This document shows, in pieces, positions 8,426-17,877 of a DNA stretch of 64,000 nucleotides (position 1 is the stretch's first letter; each line of letters opens with the position of its first letter). Location of the stretch: positions 1-64,000 of the forward strand of contig NZ_LIPF01000014.1 of NCBI RefSeq assembly GCF_001905385.1, given 5' to 3'. Position numbers and translations under genes: made by a program. Under the pieces are notes generated by a model. That model saw only the letters and a program-made list of their open reading frames with translations. It ran no database searches and was not told the origin of the DNA. Source of the DNA: Streptomyces sp. CB02414. GTDB taxonomy: Bacteria > Actinomycetota > Actinomycetes > Streptomycetales > Streptomycetaceae.

Positions 8426-9271
8426 GTGCGTGTCCAGTCGCTGACACTGGTCGCGGCCAGCGCCGCCCTGCTCGCCCCCACGACGTTCCCCGACGCTCCG
8501 CCTCTGCCCCGGCCCGGCCCCCAGGCCCCGTTCAGCCCCGGTCACCAGCCCCACGGCGGACCGGACCGCGCGGACCGGTCCGCTCGCCGGATGGGGCCGG
8601 TGCCGCTGCCGCCGGACGCGCCGGTTCCGGAGGCCGCCGTGCGCCCCGAGTACGAGGCCGCGCCCGGAGCGGGCGCACGGAGCGAGGGACCCGTCCGCGC
8701 CGCCGACCTGCTGGCCAAGGTGCGCGACTGCGCCCCCGTCTCCAAGGGCCGCTACCGCAGCGACGCCGGCGCGCCGGCCGACATCCCGGTCTGCGGCGCG
8801 AAGGGGGCCGTGTACTGGAAGGCCGACCTGGACGTCGACTGCGACGGCCGGCCCGGCGACCGCTGCAACAGCCGAACCGACCCGCACTTCACACCCGCCA
8901 CCGCCTACACCCAGTCGGACGGCCGTCCCCTGGACGCCGAACGGCTGCCCTACGTCGTGGTGCCGCAACCCAGCGACATCTGGGACCACCGCGCCGACGA
9001 CGTCCGGGGCGGATCGGTCGCGGCCGTCGTCCACGGCGACCGGGTCCGTTACGCCGTCGTCGGCGACGTCGGCCCGCGCGAGCTCATCGGCGAGGCCTCC
9101 TACGCCGCCGCCGAATCTCTCGGCATCCCCGCCGACCCGCACGCGGGCGGCACCGACTCCGGCGTGACGTACATCGTCTTCAAGGGCAGCGAGGTCGAGC
9201 CGATCGAGGACGTGGCCGCCGCCGAGAAAACGGGGGAGCGGCTCGCGCGGGAGTTCGTGGACGGCGGGTGA
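8426..9271 (+). CDS. Secreted GH75 (fungal-type) chitosanase
   Basis: A 281-residue secreted glycosidase hydrolysing chitosan to GlcN oligomers. The GTG at 8426 follows AGGAGAGG and gives a good signal peptide (VQSLTLVAASAALLAP); the in-frame ATG at 8402 lacks a ribosome site. A Pro-rich linker leads to the GH75 catalytic domain (about 90-275), recognised by WKADLDVDCDG, the PHFTPATAYTQSDG block and VGDVGPRELIGEAS. The last two blocks carry the conserved Asp and Glu of the family. It is probably repressed by DasR through the site at 8285-8296. Confidence 0.87.
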   Translation: MRVQSLTLVAASAALLAPTTFPDAPPLPRPGPQAPFSPGHQPHGGPDRADRSARRMGPVPLPPDAPVPEAAVRPEYEAAPGAGARSEGPVRAADLLAKVRDCAPVSKGRYRSDAGAPADIPVCGAKGAVYWKADLDVDCDGRPGDRCNSRTDPHFTPATAYTQSDGRPLDAERLPYVVVPQPSDIWDHRADDVRGGSVAAVVHGDRVRYAVVGDVGPRELIGEASYAAAESLGIPADPHAGGTDSGVTYIVFKGSEVEPIEDVAAAEKTGERLAREFVDGG

Positions 9272-9290
9272 AGCGCGCGCGTTCCGGCCG

Positions 9291-9315
9291 CGGGGCGGGG
9301 AGCGTGCCCGCCCCG
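9291..9315. terminator. Hairpin between convergent genes
   Basis: CGGGGCGGG (9291-9299) pairs perfectly with CCCGCCCCG (9307-9315) around a 7-base loop. It lies between the stops of the chitosanase and dhaM, so it could end transcripts from both sides. There is no U-tract, as is usual in Streptomyces. Confidence 0.55.
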
Positions 9316-9346
9316 CCGCCCGCCGCACGCGGCGTGCGCTTCCGGG

Positions 9347-9757
9347 TCACGCCTTCCGGTAGGAGTACGCCTCCGCGGCGGCCGCCTCGACGGCCTCCAG
9401 GCCGGCGCCCGTCGAGGCCGTGACGACCGCGGCCACCGCGCCCTCGACGAACGGAGCGTCCACCAGCCGGGTGTTCTCCGGGAGTTCGTCGCCCTCCGCG
9501 AGCAGCGCCTTCACCGTGAGCACCGCGCTGCCCAGGTCGGTGAGGACGGCGACCCCGGCGCCCCGGTCCACGGACGCGGCGGCCGCCGAGACCAGCTCGG
9601 AGCTGGTGCCGAACTCCCCGGAAGCGGTCCCGCCCGCCGGGGCGACGGGCACGGCGGCGCCGCCGCCCGACAAGGCCTTCGCCAGTTCCGCCACCGAAGC
9701 GGCGACCTGTGCGCTGTGCGACACCAGCACGATCCCGACCAGCTTCTCGTCACTCAC
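9347..9757 (-). CDS. dhaM: DhaM, PTS phosphocarrier subunit of dihydroxyacetone kinase
   Basis: A 136-residue EIIA-Man-like protein that relays phosphate from the PTS (HPr) to ADP on DhaL. The phosphorylated His is His14 in VGIVLVSHS, and TDLGSAV and the DAPFVEGAV block are conserved. The GTG at 9757 follows GGAGGAGG. It overlaps the end of dhaL by 8 bp, so translation is probably coupled. Only the EIIA-type domain is present; HPr- and EI-like extensions of E. coli DhaM are absent. Confidence 0.88.
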   Translation of the reverse strand: MSDEKLVGIVLVSHSAQVAASVAELAKALSGGGAAVPVAPAGGTASGEFGTSSELVSAAAASVDRGAGVAVLTDLGSAVLTVKALLAEGDELPENTRLVDAPFVEGAVAAVVTASTGAGLEAVEAAAAEAYSYRKA

Positions 9758-10349
9758 CGGCCGCCTCCTCCAGTGCGGCGAACAGCAGCGCGGCAGAAGT
9801 GGCGCCGGGGTCCTGGTGCCCGATGCTGCGCTCGCCCAGATAGCTCGCCCTGCCCTTGCGGGCCTGTAGCGGAGTGGTCGCCTCGGCCCCCTCCTGCGCC
9901 GCCGCGCGGGCCGCGGCGAACGAGTCGCCGAGGGCGTCCACGGCGGGCACCAGCGCATCGATCATGGTCTTGTCGCCCGGCTGGGCGCCGCCCAGCGTCC
10001 GGACCGCGTCCACGCCCGCCCGCAACGCCTCGGCCAGCTGCGCCGGGCTCACCTCGGCGCCGTCCCCGAGCGCCTTGCCGCTGCGGCGCAGCAGCGTCCC
10101 GTACAGCGGACCCGAGGCGCCGCCGACCGTGGAGATCAGCTGCCGCCCGGCGACGGTGAGGACCGCCCCGGGCGTGCCGGGCGCTTCCTTCTCCAGCGTG
10201 GCCGCCACAGCCGTGAAACCCCGCTGAAGGTTGCTGCCGTGGTCGGCGTCGCCGATGGGTGAGTCGAGGGCGGTGAGCCGTTCCGCCTCACGGTCGACCA
10301 ACGTGGCGGCCGCCGTCATCCAGCGGCGGAAGAAGTCGGCGTCGAGCAC
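9750..10349 (-). CDS. dhaL: DhaL, ADP-binding subunit of dihydroxyacetone kinase
   Basis: A 199-residue all-helical subunit that holds ADP/ATP and transfers phosphate to dihydroxyacetone on DhaK. Conserved parts include the Asp/His magnesium motif DSPIGDADHGSNLQRGF (about 29-45), GGASGPLYGTLL and the ARKGRASYLGERSIGHQDPGA block. It starts 49 bp after dhaK and overlaps dhaM by 8 bp, giving the order dhaK-dhaL-dhaM. Confidence 0.92.
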   Translation of the reverse strand: MLDADFFRRWMTAAATLVDREAERLTALDSPIGDADHGSNLQRGFTAVAATLEKEAPGTPGAVLTVAGRQLISTVGGASGPLYGTLLRRSGKALGDGAEVSPAQLAEALRAGVDAVRTLGGAQPGDKTMIDALVPAVDALGDSFAAARAAAQEGAEATTPLQARKGRASYLGERSIGHQDPGATSAALLFAALEEAAGE

Positions 10350-10398
10350 AGGATCTCCTTGCCTGGTAGGTACGTACCGGTCCTTTCCCCGTCCACCG

Positions 10399-11391
10399 TC
10401 ACATGCCCCACCTCAGACCCGGCGTCCGCACCGGCGCGTCCCACAGTCCGAGCAGCTCCTCGTCGATCTCGCACAGGGTGACCGAGGCGCCCGCCATGTC
10501 GAGCGAGGTGACGTAGTTGCCGACGAGGGTGCGGGCGACGGCGACACCGCGCTCGCCGAGCACCCGCTGCACCTCGGCGTTGAAGCCGTACAGCTCCAGC
10601 AGCGGCGTGGCGCCCATGCCGTTGACCAGCACCAGCACCGGGTTGCGCGGGCTGAGGTCGGCCAGTACCGCGTCGACGGCGGCCTCGGCGATCTCGCCCG
10701 AGGTCATCATCGGGCGCCGCTCCCGGCCGGGCTCCCCGTGGATGCCGACGCCCAGTTCCAGCTCACCGGCCGGCAGGTCGAAGGTGGGGCTGCCCTTGGC
10801 GGGCGTGGTGCAGGCACTGAGCGCGACGCCGAAGCTGCGGGAGCTGTCGTTCACCTGACGGGCGATCGCCTCCACCCGCTCCAGCGGCCGGCCCTCGTCC
10901 GCCGCGGCCCCGGCGATCTTCTCCACGAACAGCGTCGCCCCCGTGCCGCGCCGCCCGGCCGTGTAGAGGCTGTCCGTCACCGCCACGTCGTCGTCGACCA
11001 GCACCTTGGCCACCTGGATGCCCTCGTCCTCGGCCAGTTCGGCGGCCATGTCGAAGTTGAGCACGTCACCGGTGTAGTTCTTGACGACGAACAGCACTCC
11101 GGCCCCGCTGTCCACGGCCGCCGCGGCCCGCACCATCTGGTCCGGCACCGGCGAGGTGAACACCTCACCCGGACAGGCCGCCGACAGCATCCCGGGCCCC
11201 ACGAACCCCCCGTGCAGCGGCTCGTGCCCGGAGCCCCCGCCGGACACCAGGGCCACCTTCCCGGCGACGGGAGCGTCCCGCCGCACGATCACCCGGTTCT
11301 CGACGTCCACCGTCAACTCGGGATGGGCGGCCGCCATACCGCGCAGCGCGTCCGCGACCACGGTTTCGGGAACGTTGATCAGCATCTTCAT
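10399..11391 (-). CDS. dhaK: DhaK, dihydroxyacetone-binding subunit
   Basis: A 330-residue subunit that binds dihydroxyacetone through a covalent His hemiaminal. The ATG at 11391 follows AGGAGG. Glycine-rich GGGSGHEPLHGGFVGPGM (about 50) and GIHGEPGRER (substrate-binding His region, about 215) are clear, together with LVNGMGATPLLELY. It is the first gene of the dhaKLM operon, which feeds glycerol or dihydroxyacetone carbon into glycolysis using PEP-derived phosphate. No regulator is adjacent. Confidence 0.93.
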   Translation of the reverse strand: MKMLINVPETVVADALRGMAAAHPELTVDVENRVIVRRDAPVAGKVALVSGGGSGHEPLHGGFVGPGMLSAACPGEVFTSPVPDQMVRAAAAVDSGAGVLFVVKNYTGDVLNFDMAAELAEDEGIQVAKVLVDDDVAVTDSLYTAGRRGTGATLFVEKIAGAAADEGRPLERVEAIARQVNDSSRSFGVALSACTTPAKGSPTFDLPAGELELGVGIHGEPGRERRPMMTSGEIAEAAVDAVLADLSPRNPVLVLVNGMGATPLLELYGFNAEVQRVLGERGVAVARTLVGNYVTSLDMAGASVTLCEIDEELLGLWDAPVRTPGLRWGM

Positions 11392-11631
11392 CGGTACCTC
11401 CTGGGAAGGACGGCAGACGGCCTCAGTGGTCCTCCCGGAAGTATCGGCCTTGCGGCAGCGAAGGTCACGTGCGAGACCGCCACGGGCGCGCCCCGGTCCC
11501 CACGCCCGCCGTCCGCGGTACCCGTGCCGAGTCCCTCTCAGAAAGCTCCCAGGAATCACTCCGAAACCGGTCAAAAGCAGGTGCGACTCTTGCCCCGTTC
11601 AGATGGTCGGCAACATGACCGGGGGCCGCTC

Positions 11632-13872
11632 GTGGCTGCATTCCTCTATAAGACTGGCAAGTTCTCCTTTCGGTGGAGGTGGTGGGTCACCGTCCTGTGG
11701 GCGGGGCTGCTCGTGGCGGCAGGGGTTCTCGCCGCCCGCGCCGACGCCGCGCCGCCGAACGACTTCGCCATGCCGGGGACCGAGGCCCAGCAGGCCTACG
11801 ACCTCCTGGAAGAGCGCTTTCCGGAGGTGAAGGCGGACGGCGCGACGGCACGTGTCGTGTTCAGGTCCGACGACGGCAAGGTGACCGCTCCGGACCGCAA
11901 GCGGGCCGTCGAGGACGCCGTTCGGGCGCTCGGCGAGGCGCCGCAGGTGGAGCGGGTGACCGACCCCTTCAGGACGGGATCCGTCAGCGACGACGGGACG
12001 ACCGCCTACGCGCAGGTGTCGTACGGCGTGACGGTCGGCGAGCTCGCGGACACCTCGCGCGAGGCGCTGACGGACACGGTGGAGGAGGCACGCGCCAGGG
12101 GTCTCACGGTCGAGGCCGGCGGCAACGCGGTCTCCGAGGCGCCGACGGGCGGTCATTCCTCGGAGGCCGTCGGGCTCGCGGTGGCCGCCCTGGTGCTGGT
12201 CATCACCTTCGGCGCACTGATCGCGGCGGGGCTGCCGCTGCTCACCGCACTGCTCGGCGTCGGCGTCGCGACGTGCGTGATCAAGGTCCTGGCGGCACCG
12301 CTCGAACTGGGCGGGACCACGCCCGTACTGGCCTCCATGCTGGGCCTGGCCGTGGGTATCGACTACGCGCTGTTCGTCGTCTCCCGTTACCGCGACGAGC
12401 TGGCCCACGGCAGGAGCCGTGAGGACGCCGCCGCGCACGCGGTGGGAACGGCGGGCTCCGCCGTCGTCTTCGCCGGCCTGACCGTGGTGATCGCGCTCGC
12501 GGCACTGCCCGTCGTCGGCATCCCGGCACTGTCGCAGATGGGCCTCGCCGCGGCCGGAACCGTCGCGCTGGCCGTGCTGATCGCCGTCACGCTGATTCCC
12601 GCCCTGCTCGGCATCGCCGGCAAGCGCGTCCGGCCCGCCCGTGCCCGCGGGAGCCGCGTGCGGGACGGGAAACGCCGTGCGCGGGAGGGAGTGTCCGCCA
12701 CCGTCGGACCGCGTCCCGGCGTGAGCGCGCGCTGGGCTTGGTTCGTCACCCGGCGCCCGCTCGCGGTGCTGCTCGTCGGCGGTACGGCCCTCATCGCCGT
12801 GGCGGTCCCGGCCGCCTCGCTCGAGCTCGGTCTGCCCGGCGACGAGTCCAAGCCGACGTCCACCACCCAGCGTCGCGCCTACGACCTGCTCGCCGACGGC
12901 TTCGGCCCCGGTCTCAACGGCCCGCTCACCGCGGTCGTCCGGGCCGACGACGGAGGGGACGCCCAGGCCGCCGCACATGACGCCGCCACCCGGATCCGGG
13001 CCACCGACGGCGTCGCCACGGTGTCGCCACCGCGATTCAACGACAGCAAGGACACCGCCGTCCTCACCGTCGTCCCCACCATGGCGCCCGGCAGCGAGGA
13101 GACGACCGACCTCGTCCACACCCTGCGCGGCCCCGAGGTGGCGGGCGAGGACGCCGAGGTGCTGATCGCGGGCACGACCGCGATGAACATCGACGTGTCG
13201 CAGAAGCTCGCCGAGGCGCTGGTGCCCTACGTCGCCCTCGTCGTCGGTCTGGCGTTCCTGCTGCTGATCGCCGTGTTCCGCTCGATCCTGGTGCCGCTCA
13301 AGGCCGCCCTCGGCTTCCTGCTCTCCATCGCCGCCGGGCTCGGTGCGGTGGTCGCGGTCTTCCAGTGGGGCTGGCTGGGCGCGCTGTTCGGGGTCGCGGT
13401 GCCCGGCCCCGTGATGTCCATCATGCCGATCTTCATGGTGGGCGTCGTCTTCGGCCTCGCCATGGACTACGAGGTCTTCCTGGTGACGCGGATGCGCGAG
13501 GCGTACCTCGAGGACCGGCAGCCCGTACGGGCCGTGGTCAACGGCTTCGAGCACAGCGCCCGGGTCGTGACGGCGGCCGCGATGATCATGATTGCGGTGT
13601 TCGCCGGATTCATGGGTTCTGACGAGCAGATGGTCAAGACCATCGGGTTCGGCCTGGCGATCGCGGTCCTCTTCGACGCCTTCGTCGTCCGCATGACGCT
13701 GGTCCCCGCGGTGCTCGCCCTGCTCGGCCACCGCGCATGGCGGCTGCCCCGGTGGCTGGACCGCTGGGTACCGCACGTGGACGTCGAGGGCCAGGGCCTG
13801 CACGCGCCGGCGCGGCCCGGTGCCGCGCCGGCCGGCACCGTCGTTCCCGCCGAGCCGTACGAGGTGCGCTGA
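11632..13872 (+). CDS. MMPL/RND-family membrane transporter
   Basis: A 746-residue inner-membrane exporter with the MMPL duplicated fold. One N-terminal helix, a large extracytoplasmic loop and a five-helix bundle repeat twice. Family motifs are GLAVGIDYALFVVSRYRDEL (about 240) and VFGLAMDYEVFLVTRMREAY (about 605), with the proton-relay Asp-Tyr pairs. I chose the GTG at 11632 (VAAFLYKTGKFSFRWRWW), a typical MMPL start, although its ribosome site is only GGGGG. The membrane protein gene starts 4 bp after its stop, and a two-component system follows. Substrate unknown; family relatives export lipids or metabolites. Confidence 0.9.
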   Translation: MAAFLYKTGKFSFRWRWWVTVLWAGLLVAAGVLAARADAAPPNDFAMPGTEAQQAYDLLEERFPEVKADGATARVVFRSDDGKVTAPDRKRAVEDAVRALGEAPQVERVTDPFRTGSVSDDGTTAYAQVSYGVTVGELADTSREALTDTVEEARARGLTVEAGGNAVSEAPTGGHSSEAVGLAVAALVLVITFGALIAAGLPLLTALLGVGVATCVIKVLAAPLELGGTTPVLASMLGLAVGIDYALFVVSRYRDELAHGRSREDAAAHAVGTAGSAVVFAGLTVVIALAALPVVGIPALSQMGLAAAGTVALAVLIAVTLIPALLGIAGKRVRPARARGSRVRDGKRRAREGVSATVGPRPGVSARWAWFVTRRPLAVLLVGGTALIAVAVPAASLELGLPGDESKPTSTTQRRAYDLLADGFGPGLNGPLTAVVRADDGGDAQAAAHDAATRIRATDGVATVSPPRFNDSKDTAVLTVVPTMAPGSEETTDLVHTLRGPEVAGEDAEVLIAGTTAMNIDVSQKLAEALVPYVALVVGLAFLLLIAVFRSILVPLKAALGFLLSIAAGLGAVVAVFQWGWLGALFGVAVPGPVMSIMPIFMVGVVFGLAMDYEVFLVTRMREAYLEDRQPVRAVVNGFEHSARVVTAAAMIMIAVFAGFMGSDEQMVKTIGFGLAIAVLFDAFVVRMTLVPAVLALLGHRAWRLPRWLDRWVPHVDVEGQGLHAPARPGAAPAGTVVPAEPYEVR

Positions 13873-13876
13873 CGCC

Positions 13877-15448
13877 ATGAGCCGTACATCCACGACACGG
13901 CCGACGACACGGTCGGCACGAGCGACCCGGGCCGAGGGACCCGCTACGAGGCGAGGGACCGGCCCGGACAGGGCGGGAGCCTCACTCAGGCCGGCCGGAG
14001 GCGCCGCACGCCACGCGATCGAAGGAGCCCTCGCCGTCACGGCCGCCGTCGCGGTCATGGCGGGCGCCGCGCTTGTGGCGTTGCTCGCCCTAGGCGCCGA
14101 CGCCGTCGCACCGCTGTCCCGGCTCGTCCCGGCGGTCGTCAGCCTGGCCTTCGGCGGCGGGATCGACCTGTCGGCCGACCTCGCCGCGAAGGGCGACGCC
14201 GGAGGCCTGCTCGGCATGTTCGGCGGTGGCGGCGGCATGGGCCTTGGGGTAGCCGGTCAGGTGTCGGCGATGCCGCTGATGCTCACGTTCCTGGGAGCGG
14301 CCGTGCTGGGCTGGTCCTTCTTCCGACCGCTGCGCCGCCGCACTCGCCCGGCTCCCGCACTGCTGATCGCCCGCACCGGCGGGGCGCTCGGCGCCGCCGC
14401 GGTCGTCGTGCCCGTACTGGCGGCCCTGGCCCGTGGCTCGCTGAGCCTTCCCGAAAGCGTCTCGGAAAGGCTCGGCGAGGGCGGCGGGCCGGGCGGAGGA
14501 CTCGGCAAGCTGACGGGCGGGGGTGGAATCTCCTCCGTCGACTTCGCCGCGGACGTCGCGCTGACCGGCTTCCTCGCGGTGGTCGAAGCGGCGCTCGTCA
14601 TCGGCCTCGGCTGCGTGGCGGCACGCCGTACGTCGCTGCCCGGCCCCGTCGCGCTCAGCCGGGCGCGCCTCAAGTGGAATCCGGTCGCCTCGACCCTGAC
14701 CGGGATCTTCACCGCGCTGTGCACCGCCGCCCTGCTTCTGGCGCTGCTCGCCGGAGGGGCCGCGGCCGCCGGACGCGCTCAGGCCGCGAAGGCCGCCGGA
14801 GCGCTGCTCCTGGCCGCCCCGAACCTGATCTCGGCCGTCCTCACCTCCGGGCTGGGTGCGTCCTGGCAGGCCGGTCTGGAGCGCCGGCAGCCCGAGGGCG
14901 GCGGCATGATGGGCGGCCTGGGCGGCTTCGGACGCACGGGCGGTGCCGGTGGCCTCGGCGGCGCGACCGGCGCCGGATCCCAGCAGACCGACCTGAGCGG
15001 CAAGGCCGTGGCCGGTCTTCCCCTGTGGCTGATCGGCCTGACCGTCCTCATGTGTCTGCTCGTGTACGCCGGACACCGGACCGCCGCCCGCACTCCGTCG
15101 CGAACGGCCCGCGAAGAGTCCGACGCCCTCCTCGGCAGGCACCTGGAACTCGCGCTGCGCGCCGGTGTGGCCGTGGGCCTGTGCGTCCTGCTCCTCGGCC
15201 TGGTCTCGCAGGTCTCGGTGGGGATCGGCTTCTCCCTCATGGGCAGCGAGATGGGCGGGATGGACGCCGGCCTCGACGGCTCCGTGCGGCTGCCGGCTCT
15301 CACCGGCTTCCTCCTCGCGGGCCTCGCCTGCTACGCGGGCAGCAGGCTCCACGCGGTCCGGACGGGTGCGGGCCCGGGCAGGGGCGGCGACCGCACACAG
15401 GTTCGTGGGGTTTCCTCGAGGACGACGAGCTCCCGTCCTCGCGAGTGA
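13877..15448 (+). CDS. Gly/Ala-rich polytopic membrane protein (streptophobe-like)
   Basis: A 523-residue protein with roughly eight hydrophobic helices and several Gly/Met-rich loops (GMFGGGGGMGLG, GGGMMGGLGGFG). This pattern matches the Streptomyces-specific 'streptophobe' hydrophobic family; that assignment is from recall of the pattern. The ATG at 13877 lies 4 bp after the MMPL stop, so the two are probably co-translated. It may be an accessory subunit of the MMPL transporter or an envelope sensor for the downstream two-component system; neither role is shown by sequence. Confidence 0.65.
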   Translation: MSRTSTTRPTTRSARATRAEGPATRRGTGPDRAGASLRPAGGAARHAIEGALAVTAAVAVMAGAALVALLALGADAVAPLSRLVPAVVSLAFGGGIDLSADLAAKGDAGGLLGMFGGGGGMGLGVAGQVSAMPLMLTFLGAAVLGWSFFRPLRRRTRPAPALLIARTGGALGAAAVVVPVLAALARGSLSLPESVSERLGEGGGPGGGLGKLTGGGGISSVDFAADVALTGFLAVVEAALVIGLGCVAARRTSLPGPVALSRARLKWNPVASTLTGIFTALCTAALLLALLAGGAAAAGRAQAAKAAGALLLAAPNLISAVLTSGLGASWQAGLERRQPEGGGMMGGLGGFGRTGGAGGLGGATGAGSQQTDLSGKAVAGLPLWLIGLTVLMCLLVYAGHRTAARTPSRTAREESDALLGRHLELALRAGVAVGLCVLLLGLVSQVSVGIGFSLMGSEMGGMDAGLDGSVRLPALTGFLLAGLACYAGSRLHAVRTGAGPGRGGDRTQVRGVSSRTTSSRPRE

Positions 15449-15544
15449 GACGAGGACACGACCTCCTCCCGGGGCGGGTCCGGCCGGCCCACCGCCGCCG
15501 GACCGGCCCCGGTCACCCAGTACAGCGAAGCGGAACGGCCAGCC

Positions 15545-16285
15545 ATGACAACAGACCGGGCAGCACACCGCGGCTCCTCGCCCAAGGGCCGCCTGCTCGT
15601 CGTCGACGACGAACCGACCGTCCGCGATCTCCTGCCGGCCGCCCTGCGCTACGCGGGATTCGACGTCGACGTCGCGGCGGACGGGCGAGAGGCCCTGGAG
15701 ACGGCCGCCCGGCGCCCACCGGACCTGGTGCTCCTGGACGTGATGCTCCCGGACATCGACGGTTTCGAGGTGATCCGCAGGCTGCGCACCCAGCCCCGCA
15801 GGGCCGGCCCAGGGCTCGGCGGCGACGTGCCCGTCCTGTTCGTCACCGCCCGGGAGACCCGGCAGGACCGGATCACCGGCCTCACCCTGGGCGGCGACGA
15901 CTACATCACCAAGCCCTTCGACCTCGAGGAACTGATCGCCCGCATCCACGCCGTGCTGCGCCGTACCAAGGGTGAAGCGTCCGGCTCGCTGACCGTCGGC
16001 GATCTCGACCTGGATCCCGACGGCCACCTGGTCACCCGGGCCGGGCAGCCGGTGCGCCTGTCCCCCACCGAATTCCGTCTGCTGCACTTCCTGATGGCCA
16101 ACGCCGGGCTCACCCTGTCCAAAGCCCAGATCCTCGAGAACGTCTGGCGCTACGACTTCGACGGGGACCCCAGCATCGTCGACACGTACATCAGCTACCT
16201 GCGCCGGAAGGTGGAACGGGCCGGCCCCAAACTCATCCACACCGTCCACGGCATCGGGTACGTACTGCGGGGACCGCGGGCATGA
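15545..16285 (+). CDS. OmpR-family response regulator
   Basis: A 246-residue regulator. The receiver domain (about 17-140) has the acidic pair in VVDDEP, phospho-acceptor Asp65 (LVLLDVMLPDIDG), VTAR and the Lys in YITKPFDLEEL. A winged-helix DNA-binding domain (about 150-245) ends in YISYLRRKVE...VHGIGYVLR. It is translationally coupled to the histidine kinase (ATGA overlap at 16282). The 97-bp gap after the membrane protein may hold its own promoter. Confidence 0.93.
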   Translation: MTTDRAAHRGSSPKGRLLVVDDEPTVRDLLPAALRYAGFDVDVAADGREALETAARRPPDLVLLDVMLPDIDGFEVIRRLRTQPRRAGPGLGGDVPVLFVTARETRQDRITGLTLGGDDYITKPFDLEELIARIHAVLRRTKGEASGSLTVGDLDLDPDGHLVTRAGQPVRLSPTEFRLLHFLMANAGLTLSKAQILENVWRYDFDGDPSIVDTYISYLRRKVERAGPKLIHTVHGIGYVLRGPRA

Positions 16286-17844
16286 AGGCACCACGAACGC
16301 TCCGGAAACCGCGCTTGCCGCACGGAGAGGCGCGGCGCGCCCTGGCGCGTGTGTCCCTGCGCACCCGCCTGCTGTGCCTGGCCACCGCCCTGGTCGCGAC
16401 CGGCCTCCTCGCGGCGGGCCTCGTCGTCAGCATCGCTCTCCACGACTACCTGGAGGGACGTGTCGACGCCCGCCTGCACACCACGGCACAGATCGCCGCC
16501 CGCGTCACACCGCCGCCGGGCACGGACCACCCGCAGAACGTGCGCGTGCTGAGCTCCTTCGAGGACACCACCGTCTCGTACGTCGACGACGCGGGCGTCC
16601 ACCGGAACACCTTCGACTCCACCACCGCCGCTCCAGGGGGCGGGCCGCAGTTGCCCGAACTCGGCCGGCAGGCCGTGCTCGACCGTGCGGGACGGCCCTT
16701 CACCGTTCCGGCACGCGAAGGAGACCACACCTGGAGGGTCGTCGCACTGACCCGGCCCGACCAGTCGTTCGTCCCGGCCGGCACACCGACCGGCCGCGGC
16801 AGCGTCGTCGTGGCGACGTCACTGGACGAGGTGGACCGCACCGTCCAGAAGACCCGGACCGTCTCCCTGACCGCCGGCGGGGTACTGCTCGGCGTCCTCG
16901 CCCTGGCCGGGCTGTTCGCGGTACGTTCCGGCCTGCGGCCGCTGACCCGCATCGAGGAGACCGCCGAGGCCATCACCTCGGGCGACTTCTCGCACCGGAT
17001 TCCCGAGACGGCCGGTGCGCAGACCGAGGTGGGACGGCTGACCACCTGCCTGAACCGGATGCTCGACCAGATCGACACCGCGTTCCGCGCCCGCGCGGAA
17101 GCGGAGTCACGGATGCGGCGTTTCTTCGCGGACGCCAGTCACGAACTGCGCACTCCGCTCGTCGGCATCAAGGGGTACACCGACCTGTACCGCATGGGCG
17201 CCTCGCCGACCCGGCGGGAGACCGACCACCTCATGACACGGATCGCCCAGGAGTCCGAGCGGCTGACCCGTCTGGTGGGGGACATGTTCCTCCTGGCGCG
17301 CCTGGACGAGGCGGCTCAGGGCCCCGTCACCGGGATCGGCCCGGCACCCGCCTTCCCGCTGGAGTGCGCCCCGATGGACCTGCGCACTCTCGCCGCCGAC
17401 GCCCTCCACGACGTGCGGGCCCTGGACGCCACCCGCCCCGTCACGCTCACCGGGCCGGGCGGCGGCAGGCCCGCCACGGCCCAGACGCTCGCGGACGAGG
17501 AACGCCTGCGGCAGGTCGTCACGAACCTGGTCGGCAACGCCGTCGCACACTCGCCCGGCGGGACACCCGTCCGCATCGGAGTGGGCGTGGAGGACGGGCT
17601 CGCCGTGCTGGAGGTGGCCGACCAGGGACCGGGCCTCTCGCCCGAGGAGCGGCGGCGGGTCTTCGAACGGTTCTACCGCGCCGACGCCTCGCGCAGCCGG
17701 GCCACCGGAGCCGGTGCCGGACTGGGGCTGTCGATCGTGCGCTCTCTCGTGGCGGCCCACGGCGGCGACGTCCAGGTCGACACCGCCCCGGGCCGGGGGT
17801 GCACCTTCAGGGTGCGGCTCGCTCTCCTCGAACAGATGGACTGA
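16282..17844 (+). CDS. Sensor histidine kinase
   Basis: A 520-residue membrane kinase. It has TM1 (about 35-57), an extracytoplasmic sensor (about 58-190), TM2 (about 195-215), HAMP, and a dimerisation H-box with phospho-acceptor His287 (FFADASHELRTPLVGIKGY). The HATPase domain carries N-box VVTNLVGNAVAHSPG, G1 VADQGPG and G2 GAGLGLSIV. Its start overlaps the regulator stop by ATGA. With the MMPL and hydrophobic protein upstream, it probably senses an envelope or exported-compound signal. Confidence 0.93.
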   Translation: MKAPRTLRKPRLPHGEARRALARVSLRTRLLCLATALVATGLLAAGLVVSIALHDYLEGRVDARLHTTAQIAARVTPPPGTDHPQNVRVLSSFEDTTVSYVDDAGVHRNTFDSTTAAPGGGPQLPELGRQAVLDRAGRPFTVPAREGDHTWRVVALTRPDQSFVPAGTPTGRGSVVVATSLDEVDRTVQKTRTVSLTAGGVLLGVLALAGLFAVRSGLRPLTRIEETAEAITSGDFSHRIPETAGAQTEVGRLTTCLNRMLDQIDTAFRARAEAESRMRRFFADASHELRTPLVGIKGYTDLYRMGASPTRRETDHLMTRIAQESERLTRLVGDMFLLARLDEAAQGPVTGIGPAPAFPLECAPMDLRTLAADALHDVRALDATRPVTLTGPGGGRPATAQTLADEERLRQVVTNLVGNAVAHSPGGTPVRIGVGVEDGLAVLEVADQGPGLSPEERRRVFERFYRADASRSRATGAGAGLGLSIVRSLVAAHGGDVQVDTAPGRGCTFRVRLALLEQMD

Positions 17845-17877
17845 GGGCAGACCACGCCGCACCGATACGCTCCGGGT

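Noticed and set aside
10231..11631. Long forward open frame before the MMPL gene
   Set aside because: It is antisense to dhaK and dhaL; the MMPL family begins at the GTG at 11632.
12153..12529. Reverse-strand open frames inside the MMPL gene
   Set aside because: Low-complexity shadows of a well-supported membrane protein, typical of high third-position GC.
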